Assembly: GCF_918797505.1 (NCBI RefSeq)
Contig: NC_092793.1
Location: 3,358,366-3,422,365 of the forward strand
Origin: Bemisia tabaci
Taxonomy: Eukaryota; Arthropoda; Insecta; Hemiptera; Aleyrodidae
Length of the DNA: 64,000 nucleotides
Reading direction: 5' to 3'
Below the pieces are notes generated by a model that worked only from the letters and a program-made list of their open reading frames with translations, was not told the DNA's origin and did not search any database. The position numbers and the translations under genes were made by a program. This document shows, piece by piece, positions 1 through 11,300 of this stretch (within the stretch, counting starts at the first letter, position 1; each line of letters opens with the position of its first letter).

Positions 1-376
1 GGACAGGAAAATACTTGCATGGCGGGAGGAATGAAGTTAAAAAAAAAAACATAAAGTTTAGAAGCAAAAGAAAAGGGAAAGTTAACAAAATTCCAGCAGA
101 CTTCAATATTCATACATTTAAGTGTATCAAGCCGATAGCCAAGGATATCTTCCCTATAGTATCCCAATGGCATTCCTTTTATATCCTTCCTATATTCCTT
201 TTTATTCGGGAATTATAATAATCTTTGCTGTTTGCAATGAACAACTAAGCAGGAACAAGAAAGTTTTAAACCATATCTCTCATTTGCTTCATTTTTTCCT
301 TTCATTTTTTTTCTTTGCCTGGTCATTCAGAAATATTTACTTTAATTCTTCTATCAGTAATTTGTTGTTTTTCCAG

Positions 377-3300
377 GTGTCAATATACTTGTGGCAACTC
401 CTGGTAGATTACTTGATCATTTACAAAATACCCCAACATTTTTATACAAAAACCTCCATTGTCTCATCATTGATGAAGCAGACAGAATTCTAGACATTGG
501 ATTCGAAGAAGATCTTAAAATGATAATTAACCTTCTTCCAAGTAAGTGAAATCCTGTAAAGAGAATCCTCAAATCACATACTTACAAGACCGGAAGCTTA
601 AAACATTTAATGTATATTTTATATTATATCATGTTCTTTGATATTATGTATTGTCGCAATTTTTCCCCCTTTTCTTTTACTAACTACACATATTTTATTT
701 TATTTTTTGGCTAAAATTGAGTATGACAATGGGAGTATTAAACAATCAGTAAAATGCTTAGTGCGCCATTCTATTTTGTTTAGATAAAAAAAAAACTCAA
801 TTTTTTTTTATGTATTAAGTAGAGTATGGTGCACCTGAAGTAACTGACTATCGTATTTGAATGTGTACCAAAAATTTTAAGTTGGAAGTTATTGTAGGTT
901 CTTGGCCCATTTCAAAATAGGTTCTCGGAGTTCCTCAAGAAATAATAGCAGTTTTGTGGTTTTTCAAGGGTAAGATAGCAAAATAGACTTAGGGATAACA
1001 ATTTTAACCCCTACTCTCTTGTCCTTAAGTGCCGTGACCATACCAAAATTTCGGATCAGTCAAGGCCTGGACAAGGGAGGAAGGAGTATATTTGGATGTA
1101 TTTCTGCCAAACGGAACTATATACATTAAGACATGAGCCCTGACACCCATAAGAATATGTGAGCCTAACAAAGCTCACGTCATAATGCACATAGTTTCGT
1201 TTGGCAGGAAAACTTCCATTTGCCATCCTTAAGTCCATTTTGCTACCTTACCCCTTAAGAAACCACAAAAATACGATTATATTTTGAGGAACTCCGACAA
1301 CCCATTTTATTTATTAACTCGAATAAAAGGTAGAATGGAATGGAATCCTCCATGTTTATGTTAATGATGATATAATATATATTTATGAAAATTTTTACCT
1401 TATGATTTTTAAAAGTAACGTATCCAGTCAGCGCCTCTTGTACTCCTTACATTTTTTTTCTTTAATTTTATTTTTTCTCTTCCAGAAAGGAGACAAACTA
1501 TGTTATTTAGTGCAACAACGACAGAAAAAACAGAAATGTTAAGCAAACTAGCACTGAAGAAAGAGCCTGTTCAAGTTGGTGTTGAAGATAATGATGACAA
1601 GGCAACAGTTGAAGGACTTGAGCAAGGTAAATAATTTGATGTGAAAATCAAACTGCAACCCCACTTTTCTCAAAAAACTTGACACACTTTATCAAGGTGT
1701 AAAAAGATTGCTTTGATTTCCTCATTATCAGACTTGTGTGTTCAACTCTTTAACTTAAGATTTAATCTGACCCTGCCCGACCAAGAACTAGTATTCAAAG
1801 TTTTGTATAAAAAAGTTAAGAGTTTGAAGTTTTAAAATAGTCCTGAACTCGTTTCCACCGGAGGTACAAATCAAAATACTAAGCATGTATAAAAGGTCCC
1901 TTGAGAAAGCAGGGAGAAAGTTGAGTTTGATTCTCTTCATATTGTTAACTTATTGCGGTCTAAATGACAAACACCGCAAAATGACCAAAAATCAGGAAAA
2001 GTTGAAGTAATTATAGATGTCCAACCGTACAATATTATAAGCAAATTATGATCAAAAAATAAGTTACCATACAAAGTAAGTTTCAGATTGGTAACACTAC
2101 TCCCCAAAACATCAACCGCTCTAAGCCGTTGGCTCAGAACTGGCTCAGCGCGTATGGCTTTCAGCCAAAGCTTTTAGTCAGTAAGTGAGGGGAACGCGTC
2201 TTGAAGATCCTTCGATATTTAATGCTATTCTCTTGAGTTTCAGTCATTTTCCTCTTGATATCCTGGACAAAAAGGAATTGTGACCTATCTTGAACCCACC
2301 AGCTTAAAGTAAAACGGTCTGCTCTTGTGTTCCATAATCTAGTGTTTCTTCTTTGATCTTCATTTTTTTTCATATTCTTGTCATACTGTTTGCTTACTAT
2401 CTAGTCCATTGAAAGCCTTTGGTAGCTGATTCAATCATCCCTTATACCCTTCTTGTTGATGGTCTTGATCCAGGACACCTTCCATTGCTCTGGTATCTCT
2501 TTATCCCTAATGCACTGCTACGTCACCTCTATGAGATTTCAAAGACTTTGCCAGTCCTGTTCTTAACCAACTCTTTAAAGATTCCTTCAAAGAGTGCTTT
2601 GTCATTCTTCAGCTCCTCAACCGCTTAAATAATGTCCATTATTTGGACCTCCAAGTTAAGCTTATTTTACCATTGTCCATGCTCTTGTGGATAAATTCTT
2701 AAGTCCACCCTTTTCTTTTCAAATGTTGATAAACTTACTCAGTGGCAATTGATACCATAATGAACAGACTCTGTAAATCACAACTTTACTGTAGATCTTT
2801 AATAGAGTTCAGACCATCAACGTAGATATCAAGCAGAGAAGAAGTAAAAGTAACCCCCCCCCCCCCCAGGAAATCCTGTGTTGCCTTTCAGTGTGAAATT
2901 ATGTGAGGGTAAATGCAAGTCCAACTGTCTTACTTCCCTGGAATTATAAATTAGACATTAAATTGAATGACGTTTGTTTCAGGTTATGTTGTTTGCCCTT
3001 CAGAAAAACGATTCTTGCTTTTGTTTACATTTTTAAAAAGGAATCGGAAAAAGAAAGTTATGGTGTTTTTCAGTTCGTGTATGTCTGTTAAATTTCACCA
3101 TGAATTACTGAATTATATTGATCTTCCTGTCATGAGTATCCATGTAAGTATTTGCACCATTAGAGGCAACATCTAAAATACATTCTTACCTTCGAAAAAT
3201 GTGGATATTTTTCACAACTCCCTGAATTTGCAGGCGGTATTTTGTGCTCTCTAGAAAGCATACATTTACAATGCCAAATTGATGACTCAACTTGGAAAAC

Positions 3301-6300
3301 TTGTACCTCAATATGCAACATCGGGAATCTCCTCTCATATGTTATTTCTCAAAAAAAATCAACCTATTTATTGAAATTTCCTTTGATTTTTCTCTATCCT
3401 CTCATGACCATTCTATACAAATTTTATTTTAAAATATCACGTTCTTTTTTCCTCTGTAGAAAAGTAAATTATCAATAGAGTTTTTGAAATAGTACAATTG
3501 AGTCACATGCTTTCAGATTTTAGCCATCAGTATGGTCACAGTGATATCAGATTATTCTTGTCCATTACATGTATGTTTTTTCTTTAACCAAGTACAAGAA
3601 AATCCCTTTCTCTTACAGGGCGCATTTTAAGTAGAATTTAATTAAAAAGGAATGTTGATCTCTATTTCATCTTAAATAAAAGCCTCGCACATGAAGATTT
3701 CATGTGTTATTTTAGGTATATTTGCTGCTTGTTATTATTAGCAAAAAAAAAATTTACAGGATACCCGAGTCAAATGTGGACTAGCTATCGATAGTGAATT
3801 ACAATGTACAAAGAGGGGTCAGAGGACCCAACATGAATGGAAAAAGAGGTGTAAGTCGAAATATAATCAGTTCGTCAAATATGAAGAACGTCAAGTTGTG
3901 AGGAGAGAGGGCAGGGGATCAAGCTGTGGAGAAGTCATTAAATACCTCGAAAAGTCAGCAAATCGTTGAACCCTGTAAAATTAGAGAAAAGTCAGGGAAT
4001 TTTGCAATGAGACCTTGAGCTTCCCTCCTCCGGCTGAAACCTTTATTATTTTCTACTTGTTCTATTGGTGAAAATCAGATCCTCTGCTTCGAAGTTCTTA
4101 AATTTTTAATTTTGCCAGTTTCAAGAGATTAAGCGCTAAAATTTGTATGTGAGAAGCATTATCATGAGAAATTATGTAAAAAGAAAAAAAAGACACTGAA
4201 AAATCAAGGAATTTTATGTTCAAAAACCCTAAAAATCTTGTTAAAGTCCGGGAATTTTGAAATCTAAGAAAATTTGTAACCCTAAAAGTATAGGAGGTAG
4301 CAACAGGAAAAAAGAAGTGACAAACAGGTCAAAATTTTCCTCAAAGGAATACTTCATTTAAAAGAGAATTCATGTCATGAAAGGAGATATTAGTAACACG
4401 AACAACTACAGTGATGTTTGCTTCGATAAGTTATGTCTACCTCAGATGAAGGTAGCATGTGGACGGAGTTATGCTAATATTCAGAGGTAAATATAAAGAA
4501 AACAATATGCGGGGTTTCTGAGGGATCCCTCAGAAGAATCAATGCTCATGAAGAATTAAGGGAAGGCCACGTAGAGTATTCAAGTTCCATTAAATCCTGT
4601 AGGAAGGTGCTTCCTCCAAGAGAAGTCCTTTATAGTTTTACATCTAAGAAATTTCTGCTCGTCTTGTGTATACTTTTATCGTAGTAAAATACTGTTTTAG
4701 CCTGCAGAAATAATGCTTCCCAGGGTTTGATAATCAAAGAAAACAAGCACATTTCCAAAGGGTAAAATAAGCACCTTTTTTTGTCTAGGAAAATGTGTTT
4801 CCTCTCCATTCTGGATACTCTTGGATTGTGGACTTTTAATTTTTAAATCTCCCAAATGGGGAATTGCAGCTTGACTGTGAATACATCCAGTTGGAAATGT
4901 ATTTTTCAGTCAACCCTCTGTTTTTTTATTTATGATAATAGTCAATCATATTATTAGCAGCTTTCATTTTTTGCACAAGGAATTCAGCCCATCTCCTTTC
5001 TGCAACTTTTTGCTCCTACATTTCGTCATTTTTATGCGTTTCATATATTTAAAAATTCTCGCTTTATTGCCTTGTGTTGAGAGTGTATTCCTTGAAGAGT
5101 TGTACTTCTTGAGTGCTTCTGCGTTCCCAGGGAAAACAAAAACAGGAGAAACGAACAACTACCTTCTTCCAATTTTGTAATGCAGAGACAGGAATCCTAC
5201 TGTGTACAGATGTTGCTGCCAGAGGTCTTGATATCCCTGCTGTTGATTGGATTGTACAGTATGATCCACCTGATGATCCAAAGGTTAGACCTTTTTTCTT
5301 AACCTCTCTTATTATCAATAGGAACTAAGGAATTATGCCGAACAGTGTATGGAAGGCTTAATTCTATAATGACTGTGTATCTGGAAGCCTCCTGTATTTA
5401 AAACGCTGATCTTGCTTCTTCCAAACTTAAGTGTTCTGGCCATCAACCTCGTTTTGATCGTCAGGGCGTAACTGCTATATGCCTTTTTACCGAAAAATGT
5501 CTCTATTTTAATACACGTTTTTTCCAATAAAAAATTTTGGCTCCAAATTATATTTTTGTGTCCTCATAAGAAACTTACAGAGACTTCTGCAATCATTAGA
5601 TTTTGAAGTGTTTGTTCTGGAAGAATTGGTTTAAATTTGATCGATTAGTAATGGAGCTCTTGCCTAGTTATAATTTGGTCAAAAATTCTCAGAAACTTTA
5701 ATTGTTTTAACCCTGTTTAATCCACCATTGTTTTCCACAGGAATATATTCACAGAGTTGGAAGAACAGCCAGAGGAGAAGGAGGCAAGGGTAATGCCTTG
5801 CTTATTTTGCGACCTGAAGAACTAGGGTTTTTGTATTATCTTAAAAAAGCAAAAATTCCGCTCAATGAATTTGAGTTTTCCTGGAATAAAATAGCGGATA
5901 TTCAACTGGAGGTAATATTCTTTCTTGATTCTTAAAAATGTTGAGCATAAACATCAACGAAGCTCAAAATATTTAATCTAAATTGAAAGTCAAATTGCAT
6001 GCCATCCTGTAAATGGCCGAAGATTATTTTCCTTTTTATCTCTAATGTTTCCAATTACAGTATAGTTATCATTTTTCTAATTTTTTAATACCTTGGCAGG
6101 AAACCTCAGATATGAAAAGGATTGAATCCTTGCAACTCGACGCTGCAAGAATTCCTAAGAGTGATATGATTTTATTGTTCTGTGGAAAAGAGTCACCAAA
6201 AAATCTGTAAAGAAAGTTACCAAGAAAGCTACAATTAAAAAAAAAAAGTGAAGTGGCGTTAGAAATCTGAGAGGCTTGATTTACCTCTGCAAGCCATACT

Positions 6301-8065
6301 GAATGATTTTTGGCCTTTTTAAACTAAAGTGAACCTTTATGCTTATACTGTACATCTTTAGCATTTAAAGTAAATGGACTTATGCACTTATGCTACCACA
6401 GGGTCTCCAGCATCAGAATTTTCTCGATTCTATCAGGATTTGAGGTGAATCAAGATTTTATCTCGATTTCATCAGGATTTGAGGAAAAATTGGTCATAAA
6501 ATCAGGATTTGAGAGAAGTCGGCCGTCCGATCAGATTTTTTTATCAAGCTATTTTTTTGATATTAATTTTTTTCTGCAAAAAATCAGGATTTGGAAAAAT
6601 CAAGAAAGCAGGATTTAGCAGTCAAAAATCAAGATTTCATTAGGATTTCCCAAAATGAAAAAAAACAAGACACCCTGTACACCTTGTACCATTTCATAAA
6701 TATTGATGCTAGAGACATGACCTTTGTCTCTTTTTAAACTGCATTATCACCCTTCTTTCACCTCTCTTGATTTAATTTATCATAATCTTATTATTTTTTA
6801 CTCTGTTTTCTCAAAATGTGTTTCTGTTTTTTCTTAATGCAGTTAGAAAAGTTAATAGCGAAAAATTACTTCTTACACATTTCTGCAAAGGAAGCATACA
6901 AGTCTTATGTTCGAGCATATGATTCTCATCATTTGAAAAATATCTTCGACATTGACACCCTAGATGTGGAAAAAGTCGCCAAATCTTTTGGTTTTTTGGT
7001 ACCACCAGCTGTTGACCTCCGTATCCTTTTTACACTTATTCGTGAGTGGTAAAATTTTCAGGAAAACTTTTCCATTTACAATTGCTTTGCTAAATATTTC
7101 ATGCTGCAAAATTCTGTTCCGAAGACAATGGACTAAAATTATGTCAAAAAGGAAGTACAAATTCCTTGTATACCTACTTTTTCAATTAAATAGAATTTTT
7201 TCCCCTCAGATAAAAATCGTTCCATAATAATAAACTATAAAAAAAATGTCTAAGGGAAGCATCAAGGTGTCTACAGACTTTTGGAAAAAAATTACATATC
7301 GACGGTGTAAGTCGGCAATCACATAACTCGTTTGCGGTGTCTGAAAATCTCCACCTCTATGTTATTTTTTTAAAGGAGAACAAGTTGACATCATTCCTTG
7401 AAGTTCTTGCAGAATTTTCTTCGCACAGAGAAGAAAAATCAAGGCAGTTTTAAAGAATTGCCGTTGAGTAGTTTTGCGTTTAAAAAATAAAGTTTGATAA
7501 GAAGTCTGCGCCGTCGCAAACCGAGTTGTGTGATCGCCAACTTACACCGCCAATATGTACTGACTTTTTACCGCCTTTTTTCTGACTATTAAACCCTCTC
7601 CAAGCTTGTTTCCGATATTGAACAGGAAATAATTTCGTTGCAATAAGAATTGAAAAAAGGAAAAAAATGAAACACAAGTTATTGTTATAGCTACAAGAGA
7701 CTCATGGAATTGAGTTTTTTTATTCCAATTTGATACTTCTTTCTTGAAGTGAAAGTACATAAAACGTTTGGAAGCAATCAATAGAAACAAGTAGCTCATT
7801 GGTAGATGAAAAACAGTGTATTTATAATGACAAGTTTTTTCCTTAACGTTGACTCACAGAAGTGAATTCATCGAAGGGAAAGCGTCCGAGGAAGCGGCAC
7901 GGAGGAGGTGGATACGGCCATTTCAACAAAATGAATGAAGAAGAGAAAGAGGAAGTAGGATTTATTCATATAAAGAAGAAAAAGAAGATGAAGAAGCCTA
8001 AAGAAACAGAAAAGATAGACACCTACACATATCTGAAGGATAAGAACCTTGCTGCACTTATCTAA
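377..8065 (+). CDS. DDX18: DDX18/Has1-type DEAD-box RNA helicase, C-terminal half (7 exons, 5' end outside window)
   Basis: ATP-dependent nucleolar RNA helicase of the Has1/DDX18/pitchoune family, which acts in 60S ribosomal subunit assembly. Coding exons: 377-541, 1486-1626, 2983-3143, 5131-5283, 5741-5911, 6843-7020, 7860-8065. All junctions have AG/GT sites and compatible phases, giving the last 391 or so residues (human protein about 670). Visible in order: ATPGRLLD (motif Ib), [10 protein letters not shown] (DEAD box) in the first exon, LFSAT (motif III) in the second, ARGLDIP (motif V) in the fourth, HRVGRTARG (motif VI) in the fifth. Then comes the DUF4217 C-terminal extension with [14 protein letters not shown] in the sixth exon, and a Lys-rich tail with a Gly run in the last. 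The motifs N-terminal to Ib are missing because the gene starts before base 1. It converges with MSH4; the two stop codons are about 295 bp apart. Confidence 0.93.
917..1306. mobile_element. Fold-back MITE in a DDX18 intron
   Basis: The outer arms pair GTTCTCGGAGTTCCTCAA on the left with TTGAGGAACTCCGACAAC on the right. An inner pair of arms contains TTTCTGCCAAACGGAACTA and its complement TAGTTTCGTTTGGCAG. No coding capacity. The inner arm shares the CAAACGGAACTA word with the element at 42727-42957. Confidence 0.6.
2430..2660 (-). mobile_element. Degraded LINE reverse-transcriptase fragment
   Basis: Read on the - strand, a broken frame gives [20 protein letters not shown], then stops, then [17 protein letters not shown]. 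This is the linker and start of the RT domain of non-LTR retrotransposons (pattern: lkn-KapG-DgI--Ell-K, then iPeqWk-s-i-pI-KKG). Stop codons and a frameshift show it is dead. It sits in a DDX18 intron; the rest of the element is not recognisable. Confidence 0.6.
6399..6676. repeat. CAGGGTGTC-type element, diverged copy (DDX18 intron)
   Basis: Starts near CAGGGTCTCCAGCATCAGAA and ends near CAAGACACCCTG. The interior is built of repeated ATCAGGATTTGAGG-like words. The left end has lost part of the terminal motif. Confidence 0.55.
7293..7559. mobile_element. Fold-back MITE, family A (CGGTGTAAGT termini), in a DDX18 intron
   Basis: The terminal inverted repeats include TACATATCGACGGTGTAAG on the left and CTTACACCGCCAATATGTA on the right, continuing inward with CGGCAATCACATAACTCG and its complement. 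The interior matches the copy at 51213-51475 closely, including a word near CAAGTTGACATCATTCCTTG. Confidence 0.75.
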
Positions 8066-8149
8066 GTATTCCCTCTTTTATATAATGTTTATCATATGTA
8101 TAGAATGTACATTTCCAATTGTTTTTTAACTAAGATTTCCCCTTCTTTA

Positions 8150-8155
8150 AATAAA
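8150..8155 (+). terminator. Likely poly(A) signal of the DDX18 gene
   Basis: AATAAA lies 85 nt after the DDX18 stop codon, within an AT-rich stretch. Position and motif fit a 3' UTR end; the cleavage site cannot be seen. Confidence 0.6.
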
Positions 8156-8204
8156 ATAATTATTTTTCAAAAAATCCGAAGTCTGATTAACTCGTGAATA
8201 ACTG

Positions 8205-8210
8205 TTTAAT
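8205..8210 (-). terminator. Possible poly(A) signal of MSH4
   Basis: Read on the - strand the hexamer is ATTAAA, the commonest variant poly(A) signal, 150 nt downstream of the MSH4 stop. No canonical AATAAA was found between it and the stop. If used, the 3' ends of MSH4 and DDX18 would nearly touch or overlap. Confidence 0.35.
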
Positions 8211-8359
8211 AGCAGAACTCGTGAACAACTGTTTAAAAGCAAAACTGAAGCATTGTAGTTTCCTTCAAATGTTTTTCGTTTTGCATTGCCGGTCAAATTC
8301 CCATTGTTGAAGCTGTGTCTGGCATGGGGAAGGCCGTCGAGAGATTTTATCTGCCTCTA

Positions 8360-11300
8360 TTACAATCTTGAATTATCATTATCACAAGTATTTTCATCTT
8401 CGCCGTTGTAATAAGGGGATCCTGGTTTTGAAGAACATTGTGAGGTCAGAGAGACTTCATGCAACTTTGGATGGAGACTTGACTTTTGACTGCTTCTTTC
8501 TTGTGACAAAATCTGGTACATGTCAAGATCTGAACATATTGTTTCATTGTCAGTCTGTCTCCATAGAGAGAATCCGTCATCTTTCTGATCTGTCTCTTTC
8601 AATAATCGAATGTTATGGGAGTTTGTGGAACAGTCTGAATTATGACTCAACTCTGACTCTGCGCACATTGAGTCCTCTGTAAACATAGATTCTTCTGTAA
8701 ACATAGAGGCCTCTGTGATCATAGAATCCTCTGTAAGCATTGAGTCTAAATTTTTGACTGCGCAGTGTGAGTTTCCTCCAATATTACTAGCATAGGGAGT
8801 TACATCTTCTAAATCGGCGAGTTCCTCTCCAGATATGACAGAAACCGAAGGCAAAGTATCGTTCTGAGCAGTCTTTCCATACCAAGAGTCAGCGTTTGTA
8901 GTCTTGAAGCGTTTAACCGGTGAACGCCTGTGTACACTTTGATACCTTACCTTGTCGTTCACTGTTTTGATGCATTCCCAGAATGAACCTTGTGCGTCCA
9001 TTCCTTGATCTTCGGCATCTTGAGGGGCTTCGAGTTCTCTTACATCATGGAACTCTTCACCTGTTTTAATAGATTGACACGAACTCTCAGAACTCTGACA
9101 AGAAATATTAATCAATGTTGAACTGTGATCAGTGAAGTTCGGTGTTTCATAATTGGCAAAAGAAGAGTTCTTTGTAAAGGTTGTATTGTTTTTTGTTATG
9201 GGACTCTCTTTTTCTGAACTTGTATGATTGTCGTTGTTTGCGAATTTACCATATGCTATATCTCTGTGGTAATTTATTGTGTTTGATTCAGCTGATCTCT
9301 CAGAATCTTCGTTAGACACGTCCGAGTCGAATGAATTGTACTGTTGCAAAGTTGCTAATGCTTGGCTTTTGCACTTCATGACAACGCTGTTTTTATTTGC
9401 TGTTGGCAAAACTGTACTTTCTTGAGTAGTCTGTGGACTAATCAAATCTTCATCACTCCCCAAATTTTCAATTCTGAAAGTGACCTCTTCGTTGTCTGTA
9501 TAAGGTGTCTCAATGGTGCCAGGAGCAATGATTTGTGAGTTTTCGTTATTTTGCGTCAAGTGATCTTCCTCTCTCTCAGAGCAGCGTGTCTGGGAAGTTC
9601 TGTTGTATGTTGAATCACATGTAGTAATTTTGGCATTAAGTTTTTCCAGTGTCAGCTGATCGTTGTCGACCATGTTTATCAAATTGATACATAGTTCATC
9701 AATTTCAATTTCCTCTTTAACTTGTCCTCTTAAAGCGGTGTTCAGGAACTTCTGTAAAAAACAAATTGCTCGGTAAAAACATTTTTTGGAAGTGGTTTCG
9801 TTCAAGTGATAATGTTGTCTAGTATTTCCACTCAGTCAAAAGGATCTTGAATGCTACCCATAAACATGGAGCTCTAAATTGCTCAGGAGTAAAAGTTGTA
9901 TCATTGAACACTACTAAAAGGACTGTTAGACAAGGTATGAATTTAAACTTTCTGATATATTTTCACTCCAAATCTTTTTGCACAACACGATTTGCGCCAC
10001 GAAAATTACCAAAATTAACTTTGAACGAAGCCATTAACATTTTTGTTCATTATCACTGACGAACAAATTAAATTTCCTGCTCACATAAAAAATACAAGTC
10101 CACTTGAATCAAATTAATTATGTACTCGACTTGACAATGAGCAGTATACTTCCCCCAATCTATGCAACTCTAATTGTAAGCAACTATCAAAAGCTTAGCC
10201 AAAATGTCAATATTGAGGTTGTCATATTTTTATGTTACAAAGACTGTCACAGTAGAGTTTAGTGTGCATGAATTTAACTCAAGTAGAGTATTGCCTTTTA
10301 CATTATTAGGAAGTCTGACTTGGTGCATGATTATAAAAACATTACTATCTTGATTAAGGGTTACTTCCAGTAATTTTTGTGGTATAAATCGTGTTCTATG
10401 TCTTGATGAGAAAACATATATTATAATGCTTAAATTTGCACCTTGTCGAGTGGCTTGATGATGAAAAATTATTCAAGCCCATTCCAAATCCTCCCTCCCA
10501 TCCTCCTCCAATTGGTGATTTTTGTCCGTCAACAAGAAACTGAACTTGTAAAGAAAGAAGCTGTACTCGCTGAACTCCAGATCTGGTTACAGATCAAGAA
10601 TCGCAACGTCATGGGGTGGTAGGGTTGGAAGATTATGTGCGTTGATACGTAGGAAAAAATTCCTGAAAAGGCCCATAAAGCACTTTTTTGAGCCAGATGG
10701 CCTCTTAAACTCAAACCTAAGTTTGGAACACCATTTAGAAGTATATTTGTAACATTGTGCAAGAGAATAGTGCGCTACACTTTTACTGTGAGCAGAATTG
10801 GGCTGATCCAAACTAGAAAAACTGAATCATCAATGTAAGTTCAAACCTTTTTGGTTTTAGCAAGGTTCTTAGCCAGCACATTGGCAGCCTCTTTTATGCG
10901 CTCAGGTAAAGCTGTGCTCTCTGCTAATTTAAGTCCATAATTTTCAATGCTAACAACTCCTTGTAGTAGCTTGTGTGTGAAATGAAGCCGAGGTTTGGTT
11001 CCATCTTCAAGTGCGATAATCTCAGCATCAAAATACCAGCTGAAACAAGAATTCTTGTTGTAGAATAATGTAACAAACTACCCGATCTTGTCAAAAGAAA
11101 GGAGAAATCGTTCATCTCTTTCGATTAGTTAATAAAGAAACTTATGAAAATGAATTAGAATTTTCCTCCAAGTAAATTATTTAAAAGAATCCATATCATT
11201 AATGAAGTGTGTATTTAATGAAATACAATAAGAAATAGTCCTATTAAGACTTGAGTCTGATGAGTTTAAGTGAGAGATTTAGGTGTTTCTTACCATGAGA

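Noticed and set aside
15..110. Possible upstream DDX18 exon (HGGRN-like words near base 20)
   Set aside because: Phase and donor do not join to the exon at 377, and the rest is a Lys-rich AT artefact.
122..493. 123-codon frame overlapping the first DDX18 exon
   Set aside because: It reads the intron and then the exon in the wrong frame; the correct frame gives the DEAD-box motifs.
6382..6618. 78-codon frame with repeated SGFE
   Set aside because: Same class of repeat element (ATCAGGATTTGAGG words).
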